Source of the DNA: Streptomyces globosus
GTDB lineage: Bacteria; Actinomycetota; Actinomycetes; Streptomycetales; Streptomycetaceae
Direction: 5' to 3'
DNA length: 64,000 nt
Assembly (NCBI RefSeq): GCF_003325375.1
Contig: NZ_CP030862.1
Location: 3,723,501 to 3,787,500 of the forward strand
Part shown: positions 57,611 through 64,000 of the stretch, piece by piece
Numbering within the stretch: the first letter of the stretch is position 1
How the letters are laid out: each line of letters opens with the position of its first letter
Position numbers and translations under genes: made by a program
The notes under the pieces: model-generated
The model's input: the letters and a program-made list of their open reading frames with translations, nothing else
Told to the model about the DNA's origin: nothing
The model's database searches: none

Positions 57611-59713
57611 ATGACGGCTCGGACTGCACGGTGGGAATCGGCCCTGGATTCCGTCGTGGTGTACGCACAGGGCGCACTGTGCCGCCGGCTCGCCCGCGGC
57701 ACCGTACCGCCGGACGGACGGCTGCGGGTGACGGGCCTGCCGCGCTCCCTGGATCCCGGCTCGCTGCGGGCCCGTGTCCTCGGCTCGCCCGGCGTCCGCG
57801 TCGTGGAGGCGCGGGTCGAGGTCGAGGCCGAGCCTTCCGGCCCGCGCGCGCCGCACGGGTTGCGGAGCGAGGTCGAGCGGCTGCGCGACCGGTATGCGGC
57901 GGTGCAGGCCCGCCGGGACCGGCAGCTGACGCTGATCGAGGAGGCAGGCGGCCTGCACCCGGCGCCGCCGGCCCGCCCCCGCGAGGACGCGCCGCGCCGG
58001 ACGCCCGTCGAGGCGTGGCTGGAGCTCGCCGACTTCGTGGACCGGCGGCTGGCCGCCCTCCAGACACGGCTGGCGGAGCTGGAGGGGGAACTGCTGCGCG
58101 CCGGGCACGAGCTGGCCGTCGCCGAGGACCGGCTCGCCCGCGCCTCCGGCGACGCGCCGCAGGTGCACGTGGACACCACCGTCTGCGCGGTCCTCACCCT
58201 GGCCGGCACCGGCGCGCCCGGGACGGACACCGGGGAGGACGCCGGCTCCGAGGTCGAACTGGAGGTGGAGTACGGGGTTCCGGGCGCGGTCTGGGTGCCC
58301 GCGTACCGCCTCGCCCACCGGCAGGGCGACGACACGGGCCGGCTGGTGCTGCGCGCCTCGGTCGCCCAGCGCACCGGCGAGGACTGGAACGGCGTACGCA
58401 TCGCCCTGGCCACCTCGGACCTGCGGCGCCGCACCGACCTGCCCAGGCTCCACTCGGTCCGGATCGGGCGCCGCCAGCCCGCCCCTGCCCCGTCCGGCTG
58501 GCGCGAGCCGCCGGCGGGGCTCGCCGACCTGTTCGCCGGGTACGCGGGCGCGGGCCCACGGCCGGGCCCGCCGGCCCCCGCACCCGCGGCTCCGCGGCCC
58601 GGCGCGGCCGCCGACCCCGTACCCCCGCTGCCGCCGCCCGCGATGCCGGTGCAGCCGGCGCCGCAGGCGTACGGGGCGCCGCCGCCCGCGATGCCCGCCC
58701 CGGCTGCCCTGGCCGCCCCGGCCGCGCCCGCTCCGCCCGGCTTCGGCGGCGGGGCCCCCGGGTTCGCGCCGCAGGTCCCGGCGCGGCCGGCCGCGCGGCG
58801 GTCACGCAGCGGGGCCCCGGCGGCCCCGGGCGGACTTCCGCCGGGCGCACCCGCCGCACCGCCCGCGCCGGTCGGCCCGCCGCGGCCGAGCGGCGCCGAA
58901 CTCGACTACCGCGCCCTCGTCCTCGCCGGTCCCGAGGACCAGGCCGCCCGCCGGGGCCGCCTGTTTCCCGGCGCCCCCTCGGACCCGGTGGGCGCCGAGC
59001 ACCGCCGGCGCGCCGAGGCGGTGGCCGCGCTGCCGCTGCCCGGGCACGCCGTACGGCCCCGCGAGTCGGCCGGCTCGTTCGACCACCGCTTCGACGCCGC
59101 CGCCCGCGCCGACGTCCCCTCCGACGGCACCTGGCACACCGTCACCGTCGGCGAGGTCCCGCTGGGGCTGCGCACCGAGTACCTCTGCGTGCCGTCGGTC
59201 GAGCAGACCGTGTACGCGACGCTGGTGCTCTCCAACGCCACCGGCCAGGCGCTGCTGGCGGGGCCGGTGGAGGTCACCGTCGACGACGAGTTCCTGCTGA
59301 CCGCCGCGCTGCCGACGCTCGCGCCGGGCGCCGTCTCCCGGCTGGGCCTCGGCCCCGCCGAGGGCGTCCGGGTCGCGCGGCGCACGAACCTGCACGAGTC
59401 GGCGGCCGGGCTGCGGGGCGGTACCACCGTCCTGGACCACCGCGTCCACGTGGAGCTGGCGAACCGGCTCTCCCGGCCCGTCACCGTCGAGGTCCGCGAG
59501 CGGGTGCCGGTCACCTCCGACGCGGACGTCCGGATCGAGGAGCGGGCCGACTGGACGGCCCCCGAGGCCGGCGCCGGACCGGAGCACCATGCTCCGGGCA
59601 CCCGCATCTGGCGGGTGGAGCTGCCCGCCGGCGGCGCCACCGCGCTGGAGGGCCGCTTCGAGATCCGCATCCCGGCCGCAAAGGCCCTCGTCGGCGGCAA
59701 CCGCAGGAGCTGA
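57611..59713 (+). CDS. DUF4139-domain protein with long Pro/Ala linker
   Basis: 700 residues. N-terminal part begins DSVVVYAQGALCRRLARGTV (MuiA/DUF4140-like); a coiled-coil region about 85-185 follows (AVQARRDRQLTLIEE; RLAELEGELLRAGHELAVAE); the DUF4139 core has YGVPGAVWVPAYRL near 219, RTGEDWNGVRIALATSD near 256, and DYRALVLAG onward to the end. A long Pro/Ala/Gly linker (about 295-425) interrupts it. Not exported by sequence. The family's role is poorly known (named after a mucoidy inhibitor). ATG 57611. The next gene is a paralogue. Confidence 0.88.
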   Translation: MTARTARWESALDSVVVYAQGALCRRLARGTVPPDGRLRVTGLPRSLDPGSLRARVLGSPGVRVVEARVEVEAEPSGPRAPHGLRSEVERLRDRYAAVQARRDRQLTLIEEAGGLHPAPPARPREDAPRRTPVEAWLELADFVDRRLAALQTRLAELEGELLRAGHELAVAEDRLARASGDAPQVHVDTTVCAVLTLAGTGAPGTDTGEDAGSEVELEVEYGVPGAVWVPAYRLAHRQGDDTGRLVLRASVAQRTGEDWNGVRIALATSDLRRRTDLPRLHSVRIGRRQPAPAPSGWREPPAGLADLFAGYAGAGPRPGPPAPAPAAPRPGAAADPVPPLPPPAMPVQPAPQAYGAPPPAMPAPAALAAPAAPAPPGFGGGAPGFAPQVPARPAARRSRSGAPAAPGGLPPGAPAAPPAPVGPPRPSGAELDYRALVLAGPEDQAARRGRLFPGAPSDPVGAEHRRRAEAVAALPLPGHAVRPRESAGSFDHRFDAAARADVPSDGTWHTVTVGEVPLGLRTEYLCVPSVEQTVYATLVLSNATGQALLAGPVEVTVDDEFLLTAALPTLAPGAVSRLGLGPAEGVRVARRTNLHESAAGLRGGTTVLDHRVHVELANRLSRPVTVEVRERVPVTSDADVRIEERADWTAPEAGAGPEHHAPGTRIWRVELPAGGATALEGRFEIRIPAAKALVGGNRRS

Positions 59714-59721
59714 CACACGCC

Positions 59722-61323
59722 ATGCCACACGACACGCCCCGCGCCACCTCGCGCACCGCCTCCCCCGCCGCGGCCGGGGAGCCGATCGCCCTTCCGGTCA
59801 CCGCCGTCACCTGCCTGGAGGACCGCGCCCACGTCGAGCGCACCGCAGTCCTCGACCTCGAAGCCGGGGTGCAGCGCCTCCGCCTCGGGCCGGTCAGCGC
59901 GCTGGCCGTCGACCGCACCCTGCACGCCGAGCTGGACGCCGGCCTGCCGGCCGCCGTCCTGGACGTGCGGATCGTCCGTACGTGGACGCCCCGCGGGCCG
60001 CTGCCGTCCGCCGACGACTCGGCACTGCGGCAGCACCTGCACGCCCTCGAAGCGGAGCAGGTCTCGGTGCAGCACCGGCGGGACCGGCTGGACGTCCGCC
60101 TCGGCCTGCTCGGCAGGCTCGCCGACCGGCTGCTGCGGGAGATCCGCGAAAGCGCCGGCGCCGGCGAGAGCGACCCGGACCGCTGGGCGCGGGAACTGGA
60201 CCGGCTCGACGCCGAACGCGACACGTACGGCGAGCAGCTGCGCACCGCGCAGGCGCGGCTGGCCGCCCTCGACGCGGAACTCGCGGACGTCCGGCGGGGC
60301 CTGGCCGCCGCCGAGGGGCAGCCGGCCGACCTGGTGGCGCACGTCGAGGTGACCGTCCGGGCCTCGGCGGCCGGGCCGGCCCGGCTGCGGCTCGGCCACC
60401 TCACGGCCTGCGCGCTGTGGCGGCCCGTCTACCGGGCCGTGCTCGACGGCGGCTCGCTGACGCTGGAGAGCGACGCCATGGTGTGGCAGCGCACCGGGGA
60501 GGACTGGTCGGGCGTGCGCCTGACCCTGTCGACGGCCCGGTCGGCGCTGGCCACCGAACCGCCCCGGCTCGGCGAGGACCGGCTGGCGCTCACCGAGCGG
60601 ACCGCCGCCGAACGCCGCACGGTCGACGTCGAGCTGCGCGAGGAGGAGGTCGCGGAGCTCGGCCCGGCACCGGTGTCGGGCCTGCCGGGCGTGGACGACG
60701 GCGGCGAGACGCGCGTTTTTGCCGCCCCCGGCCCCGTCTCGGTGCCGTCGGACGGACGCGCCCACCGGGTGCCGCTGTCGTCCTTCACCGCGGACGCGGC
60801 CGCCGAGTACGCGGCCACGCCCGAGCTGTCGCCGCTGGTGGCGCAGGTGGTGCGGGTTCCGAACCGGTCCGGGCACGCCCTGCTGGCCGGGCCGGTGGAC
60901 CTGGTCCGCGGCAGCGGTTTCAGCGGCCGGGGCACCCTGGAGTTCACGGCGCCCGGCGCCACCGCCGAACTCGCCTTCGGCAGCTGCGACGACCTGCGGG
61001 TGGTGCGGCAGGCCGACGAGTCCCGCGAAACGGGCGGGATCATGCAGCGGACGGTGGTCACGCGAACGGTGCGGCTGCACCTGTCCCGGTTCTCGGCCCC
61101 CGGCGAGGAGGGCGAGCGGACCGTCGCCGTCCGCGAGCGGATCCCGGTCTCGGAGATCTCGGCGGTGGAGGTGCGCCTGCGCAAGGAGGCCTGCTCCCCG
61201 GCCCCGGACGCGGTCGACGCCGACGGCATTGCCCGCTGGGACATCGCCCTCCCGCCGGGCGGCCGCCGCAGCATCACCCTGGCGTACGAGGTGTCGGCGG
61301 GCGCGAAGGTCGCCGGCCTCTGA
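59722..61323 (+). CDS. DUF4139-domain protein (mucoidy inhibitor MuiA-like)
   Basis: 533 residues. DUF4140-like start (LPVTAVTCLEDRAHVERTAV), a coiled coil about 98-200 (LHALEAEQVSVQHRRDRLDV; AQARLAALDAELADVRRGLA), then DUF4139 (ALWRPVYRAVLDGG; QRTGEDWSGVRLTLSTARS near 255; to the end). It is compact, without the linker of its neighbour. Starts 8 bp after the first gene's stop, so the same operon. The two may form a heteromer. ATG 59722. Function unknown. Confidence 0.9.
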   Translation: MPHDTPRATSRTASPAAAGEPIALPVTAVTCLEDRAHVERTAVLDLEAGVQRLRLGPVSALAVDRTLHAELDAGLPAAVLDVRIVRTWTPRGPLPSADDSALRQHLHALEAEQVSVQHRRDRLDVRLGLLGRLADRLLREIRESAGAGESDPDRWARELDRLDAERDTYGEQLRTAQARLAALDAELADVRRGLAAAEGQPADLVAHVEVTVRASAAGPARLRLGHLTACALWRPVYRAVLDGGSLTLESDAMVWQRTGEDWSGVRLTLSTARSALATEPPRLGEDRLALTERTAAERRTVDVELREEEVAELGPAPVSGLPGVDDGGETRVFAAPGPVSVPSDGRAHRVPLSSFTADAAAEYAATPELSPLVAQVVRVPNRSGHALLAGPVDLVRGSGFSGRGTLEFTAPGATAELAFGSCDDLRVVRQADESRETGGIMQRTVVTRTVRLHLSRFSAPGEEGERTVAVRERIPVSEISAVEVRLRKEACSPAPDAVDADGIARWDIALPPGGRRSITLAYEVSAGAKVAGL

Positions 61324-61446
61324 CCGTACGGGCGCCGTGTGCGGCGCGGGTGCGCGCCGCCGGGAGCCCGGTGCCCGCAGGTGCCGGAATGCGCCGGTCC
61401 GCCGCATAAGCTCGCTCCGGCGCCCCCTATGACCGAGGAGGATCCG

Positions 61447-62178
61447 ATGAACCCCGCCGGGGAAGGGCCACTGCACCTGGACGCGGTCAGCGTCCTGAAC
61501 GCGAAGACGACGCTCGTCCGGCTCCTCGGCAGGGCCGGTATCCACCCCGGCGACGCCGAGGAGCTGATCGGGCTGGTCTCGGCCGGGGCGGTCGCCGTCG
61601 CGGCCGCGGAGGTCGCGGGGCGGGCGGAGGACGCCCCGACGGCAGAGGGCGGGCCCTACGCGTCCGGCTGGCTCGACGGCGCCCGCACCGTCACCGGGGC
61701 ACTCGGGGGGATCGCCGAGCGGATGCTGCGCGACGCCGTCGGCGCCGACGCGCCCGGGGACCCCCTGGACGCGCGCCCGCCCGCGGGGCGGATGGAGCTG
61801 GAGCGGGCGAAGGTGGCCGTGCTGCCGCTGTACCTGTCGTTCGCCCCGGAGTCCGACCTCGACCCGGATGTCTCCGAGCCGGTCCTGACGGCCGTCCTCG
61901 GCACCATGACCACGCGGCAGCGGACCGGGTACGCGGGGCGCCTGACCGCGTTCGCCGCGGAGCACCGGGCGCGGCTTGAGCGGATGTACGCGCAGTACGG
62001 CCCGGGCAGCCCGATCGCCATCCACGGGCGGTACTCGCTGCTGCACTCCCCCACCAGCGTCGCCGTGCTGGAGCGCCTGCTGACGGAGCCGGCGGCACTG
62101 CGGGAGGAATGGGACGCCGCGGAGCTGCCGCCGGCGTGGCTGGAGGGTCTGACGACGGCCTGGGGGCCGTCGGCGTAG
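61447..62178 (+). CDS. Hypothetical protein
   Basis: 243 residues, not recognised. Mostly helical with ALGGIAERMLRDAVGA and TRQRTGYAGRLTAFAAEHRA. No membrane segment or signal. The start 61447 has GAGGAGGATCCG; an ATG at 61429 would lie upstream of that site. It may be related to the DUF4139 pair by position (123 bp away, same strand), but nothing proves it. A terminator follows. Confidence 0.7.
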   Translation: MNPAGEGPLHLDAVSVLNAKTTLVRLLGRAGIHPGDAEELIGLVSAGAVAVAAAEVAGRAEDAPTAEGGPYASGWLDGARTVTGALGGIAERMLRDAVGADAPGDPLDARPPAGRMELERAKVAVLPLYLSFAPESDLDPDVSEPVLTAVLGTMTTRQRTGYAGRLTAFAAEHRARLERMYAQYGPGSPIAIHGRYSLLHSPTSVAVLERLLTEPAALREEWDAAELPPAWLEGLTTAWGPSA

Positions 62179-62213
62179 CGGCCCCGCACCCGGCGGCAAG
62201 GGGTGCGGAGCCG
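62179..62213. terminator. Terminator-like hairpin
   Basis: Arms 62179-62191 (CGGCCCCGCACCC) and 62201-62213 (GGGTGCGGAGCCG), one mismatch in 13, 9-nt loop, between convergent genes. Confidence 0.65.
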
Positions 62214-62227
62214 CGAGGGTGTCGGCT

Positions 62228-62872
62228 TCAGGCGCCGTCTGGCAGGCCGCGGTCGGGTGCGCTCATGTCGCCCGTGGCGGGGGCGCCGTCCGCCAGCCCG
62301 TAGCGCAGGTACACCGTGCCCGACGGGCCGGCCGCCGGGGGCGCGAGCAGCGTGACGTTGGCCGGCACGGCGCCCTCGCCGAACACCTTCTTCCCGACGC
62401 CGAGCACGATCGGGTGCACCCAGAGGTCGAGGCGGTCGAAGAGCCTCTCGCGCAGGAGGGTCTGCACGAGGTCCAGGCTTCCGACGACCTTGACGTGCTC
62501 GTGGCGGTCGCGGATCTCGCGCACGGCGGCGGCCAGGTCCGGGCCGAGCTGCGTGGAGCCGGCCCAGGAGAGGTCGGGGGTGCCGCGGGAGGCCACGTAC
62601 TTCGGGACCCGGTTGAAGAGCTCGGCGATCGCACCGTCCTCGCCGCCCTTCTGGTGGGGCCAGTAGGCGGCGAAGATGTCGTACGTGCGCCGGCCGAGCA
62701 GGAGGGCGTCCGTGCCCTCGTACGCGGCGCCGATCTGCATGCCGGTGTCCTCGTCCAGCAGGGGTGCCTGCCAGCCGCCGAACGGGAAGCCGTCCGGGTC
62801 TTCGTCGGGGCCGCCGGGCGCCTGTCCGACGAGGTCGAGGGTCGCGAACATCGCGATGTGGATGAGGCCCAT
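62228..62872 (-). CDS. Dihydrofolate reductase/RibD-C family protein
   Basis: 214 residues. GLIHIAMFATLDLVGQAPGG start, GAAYEGTDALLLGRRTYDIF near 48, PKYVASRGTPDLSWAGS, HVKVVGSLDLVQTLLRERLF near 126, LDLWVHPIVLGVGKKVFGEG. A probable NADPH-dependent reductase; not a housekeeping DHFR. ATG 62872. Confidence 0.93.
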   Translation of the reverse strand: MGLIHIAMFATLDLVGQAPGGPDEDPDGFPFGGWQAPLLDEDTGMQIGAAYEGTDALLLGRRTYDIFAAYWPHQKGGEDGAIAELFNRVPKYVASRGTPDLSWAGSTQLGPDLAAAVREIRDRHEHVKVVGSLDLVQTLLRERLFDRLDLWVHPIVLGVGKKVFGEGAVPANVTLLAPPAAGPSGTVYLRYGLADGAPATGDMSAPDRGLPDGA

Positions 62873-62984
62873 GGTGTGCTCCGGTGTGCGAGGAGTGGTG
62901 TCCGTCCCAGGGATAGACCGGCAGGCGGACGGGAACTCATCGGCGCGCCGGAGGCGCGGGTCGAGACCCGGATTCGAACAGGTT

Positions 62985-62990
62985 TACGAT
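62985..62990 (+). promoter_or_regulatory. Possible -10 TACGAT for a leaderless transcript
   Basis: TACGAT ends 6 bp before the GTG at 62997, the spacing of leaderless actinobacterial promoters. The -35 region (TTCGAAC at 62973-62979) is poor for HrdB. Confidence 0.4.
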
Positions 62991-62996
62991 TGAGGG

Positions 62997-63092
62997 GTGA
63001 GTGCGTACGACCTGCCGTCTGCCGATCGCGGCCCGGGCCTCTCGGCCGTCGGCGCCGCCGCGCCGTGCGCCCCGCCCCGGCGGGGGGTGTGA
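62997..63092 (+). CDS. Possible 31-codon upstream ORF
   Basis: GTG 62997, stop 63090-63092; its product begins SAYDLPSADRGPGLSAVG. Its stop overlaps the DUF6233 GTG start at 63089. It may be a translationally coupled leader, or the real leaderless start of the transcript. Composition is only weakly protein-like. Confidence 0.35.
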   Translation: MSAYDLPSADRGPGLSAVGAAAPCAPPRRGV

Positions 63093-63463
63093 CGGTGGCC
63101 GGCGGGCGGGACACCGGGTGGCTGCTCCCGCCGGACCTGGCGCGGCTGAAGACCCTGGAGCGGTGGTGCGAGCTGCTGCTGGAGCTCGTCCGGGAGCGGA
63201 TCGCAGAGATCGAGACCACCGCGCGGATCGCGGAGGCCGCGGCGGGCCGGCCCGTGCCCTCCCCGGTCGTCGAGTGGCAGATCCAGTACGGGATCGGCGC
63301 CTCGAACGCCCCGATGCTGATCCACACCGGCGACTGCACCCTGACCTCCGGGCGGACCCGGCCGGCGACCCGCGCCCAGGCCGTCGACGCCCTGCGCCAC
63401 CCGCAGGTCGAGCCCTGCGGCGTCTGCGACGCGGGCCGGCTCCTCGGCGCCGGCGACCCCTGA
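63089..63463 (+). CDS. DUF6233-family protein
   Basis: 124 residues. LPPDLARLKTLERWCELLLE near 12, PSPVVEWQIQYGIGASNAPM near 56, HTGDCTLTSGRTRPATRAQA near 79, and CGVCDAGRLL near the end. These match, from memory, DUF6233 of Streptomyces: a helix plus a compact Cys-containing domain (C in GDC and CGVC). GTG 63089 overlaps an upstream mini-ORF. Function unknown. Convergent with the monooxygenase. Confidence 0.85.
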   Translation: MTVAGGRDTGWLLPPDLARLKTLERWCELLLELVRERIAEIETTARIAEAAAGRPVPSPVVEWQIQYGIGASNAPMLIHTGDCTLTSGRTRPATRAQAVDALRHPQVEPCGVCDAGRLLGAGDP

Positions 63464-63497
63464 GCGGCCGGTACCGGAGCAGGCCCGGGCCGGAGCG

Positions 63498-64000
63498 CTA
63501 CCGCTCCGCCGGCTGCCGGGCCGGGAGGCGGAAGCCGTTGAAGAGGTCGTCCATGCCGCGCAGGGCCAGGCGGTCCGGGACGGCGCGGACCGCGGCGTCG
63601 CGGGCCGCCGCCGCGAGGGGGTGGCGGAGGGCGCCCAGGCGGCCGACCCGGCGGGCCCGGACGCGCACGGCGTCGGTGCGGTCGCGCCGGGCCGCGGTGT
63701 ACGCGGCGAGGGCGGCCCGGACGGGATCCGCGGCGCCCGCCCCCGGGGCCGGGTCCGGGGCGCCGCCCGCGGGGAGGAGGTGGGCGAGGACCACCGCGTC
63801 CTCGATGGCCTGGCAGCCGCCCTGCCCCAGGTTGGGCGCCATGGCGTGGGCGGCGTCGCCGACCCAGGCGATCCGGCCGTGGTGCAGGCGGGGCAGCGGG
63901 GCGGCCAGGTCGTGGAGGTCGTGCTGCAGGACGCCGGCCGGGTCGAGGTGCCGCACCCGGTCCAGCAGGGCGGGGATCGGGTCGTGCCAGGAGCCGAAGC
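63498..64000 (-). CDS. FAD-dependent monooxygenase, C-terminal part (cut by window edge)
   Basis: At least 167 codons to the right edge. WHDPIPALLDRVRHLDPAG, then RIAWVGDAAHAMAPNLGQGG and QAIEDAVVLAHLLPAGG: the FAD-ribityl GD motif and following helix of PHBH-type (salicylate hydroxylase-like) flavin monooxygenases. The N-terminal Rossmann motif is outside the window. The GD motif lies close to the end, as usual. Substrate unknown. Convergent with DUF6233. Confidence 0.9.
   Translation of the reverse strand, partial: FGSWHDPIPALLDRVRHLDPAGVLQHDLHDLAAPLPRLHHGRIAWVGDAAHAMAPNLGQGGCQAIEDAVVLAHLLPAGGAPDPAPGAGAADPVRAALAAYTAARRDRTDAVRVRARRVGRLGALRHPLAAAARDAAVRAVPDRLALRGMDDLFNGFRLPARQPAER

Noticed and set aside
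62974..62989. LexA/SOS-box-like CGAAC-N4-TTACG before DUF6233
   Set aside because: The second half-site does not match GTTCG, so a true SOS box is not supported.

Overview
The window is about 75% G+C, with strong third-position GC bias and almost no TTA codons. Several short protein families in it are, from memory, typical of Streptomyces (DUF6233, DUF6381, DUF6458, DUF4404). It therefore reads as a stretch of a Streptomyces or close-relative chromosome, probably accessory rather than core. No rRNA, tRNA, CRISPR array, insertion sequence or replication origin was seen. The genes at both ends are cut by the window edge.

Layout. 1-8347: single metabolic and regulatory genes. These are a divergent TetR/flavin monooxygenase pair with four operator-like repeats, a sirtuin, a methyltransferase, a TIGR03086-type protein, a YunG-like protein, an alpha/beta hydrolase and a NUDIX protein. 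8348-18355: VanZ-like, DUF4404 and NDH-2 proteins, an MpaB-type oxygenase fused to EF-hands, a RibD/DHFR-like reductase, a large HTH-NACHT-membrane protein, and small proteins. 18356-34033: the centrepiece, a six-gene operon with overlapping start and stop codons. It encodes a two-protein PUFA/heterocyst-glycolipid-type synthase (tandem NPD-KS-AT-ACP-KR, then KS-AT-DH-PPTase), a free ACP, an alpha/beta hydrolase, an MGT-type glycosyltransferase and a SAM methyltransferase. It is preceded by a good promoter, and its first gene carries a TTA (bldA) codon.

34142-37782: surface or exported proteins. A TagC/P68-type beta-propeller protein is followed by a Tat-signal protein that repeats its C-terminal module; then come a staphylococcal-nuclease-like enzyme and a secreted protein of aerolysin-like composition. 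38063-42155: a three-gene set of unknown protein, MoxR-type AAA ATPase and HExxH/VWA-like protein. 42376-46490: SDR, aldo/keto reductase, NUDIX, DUF6458 and MBL-fold hydrolase. 46638-48860: AtzG-like small subunit, amidase and TetR regulator. 49103-54438: SDR/TetR divergent pair around a perfect palindrome, DinB-like, ClC transporter, DUF1275, a decayed methyltransferase and a STAS protein.

54527-64000: a TTA-containing methyltransferase, a cupin, and an operon of a 30-residue membrane peptide, an ECF sigma factor and a Cys-rich membrane protein. Then come an exported protein with an odd start region, two adjacent DUF4139 proteins, an unknown protein, a DHFR-like protein, DUF6233 and the end of a flavin monooxygenase.

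The lipid/polyketide operon is the best candidate for an undescribed system. Its enzymes suggest reductive assembly of an acyl chain, self-activation of the carrier proteins, release by the hydrolase, then glycosylation and methylation, giving a methylated glycolipid-like product. The product itself cannot be read from sequence.
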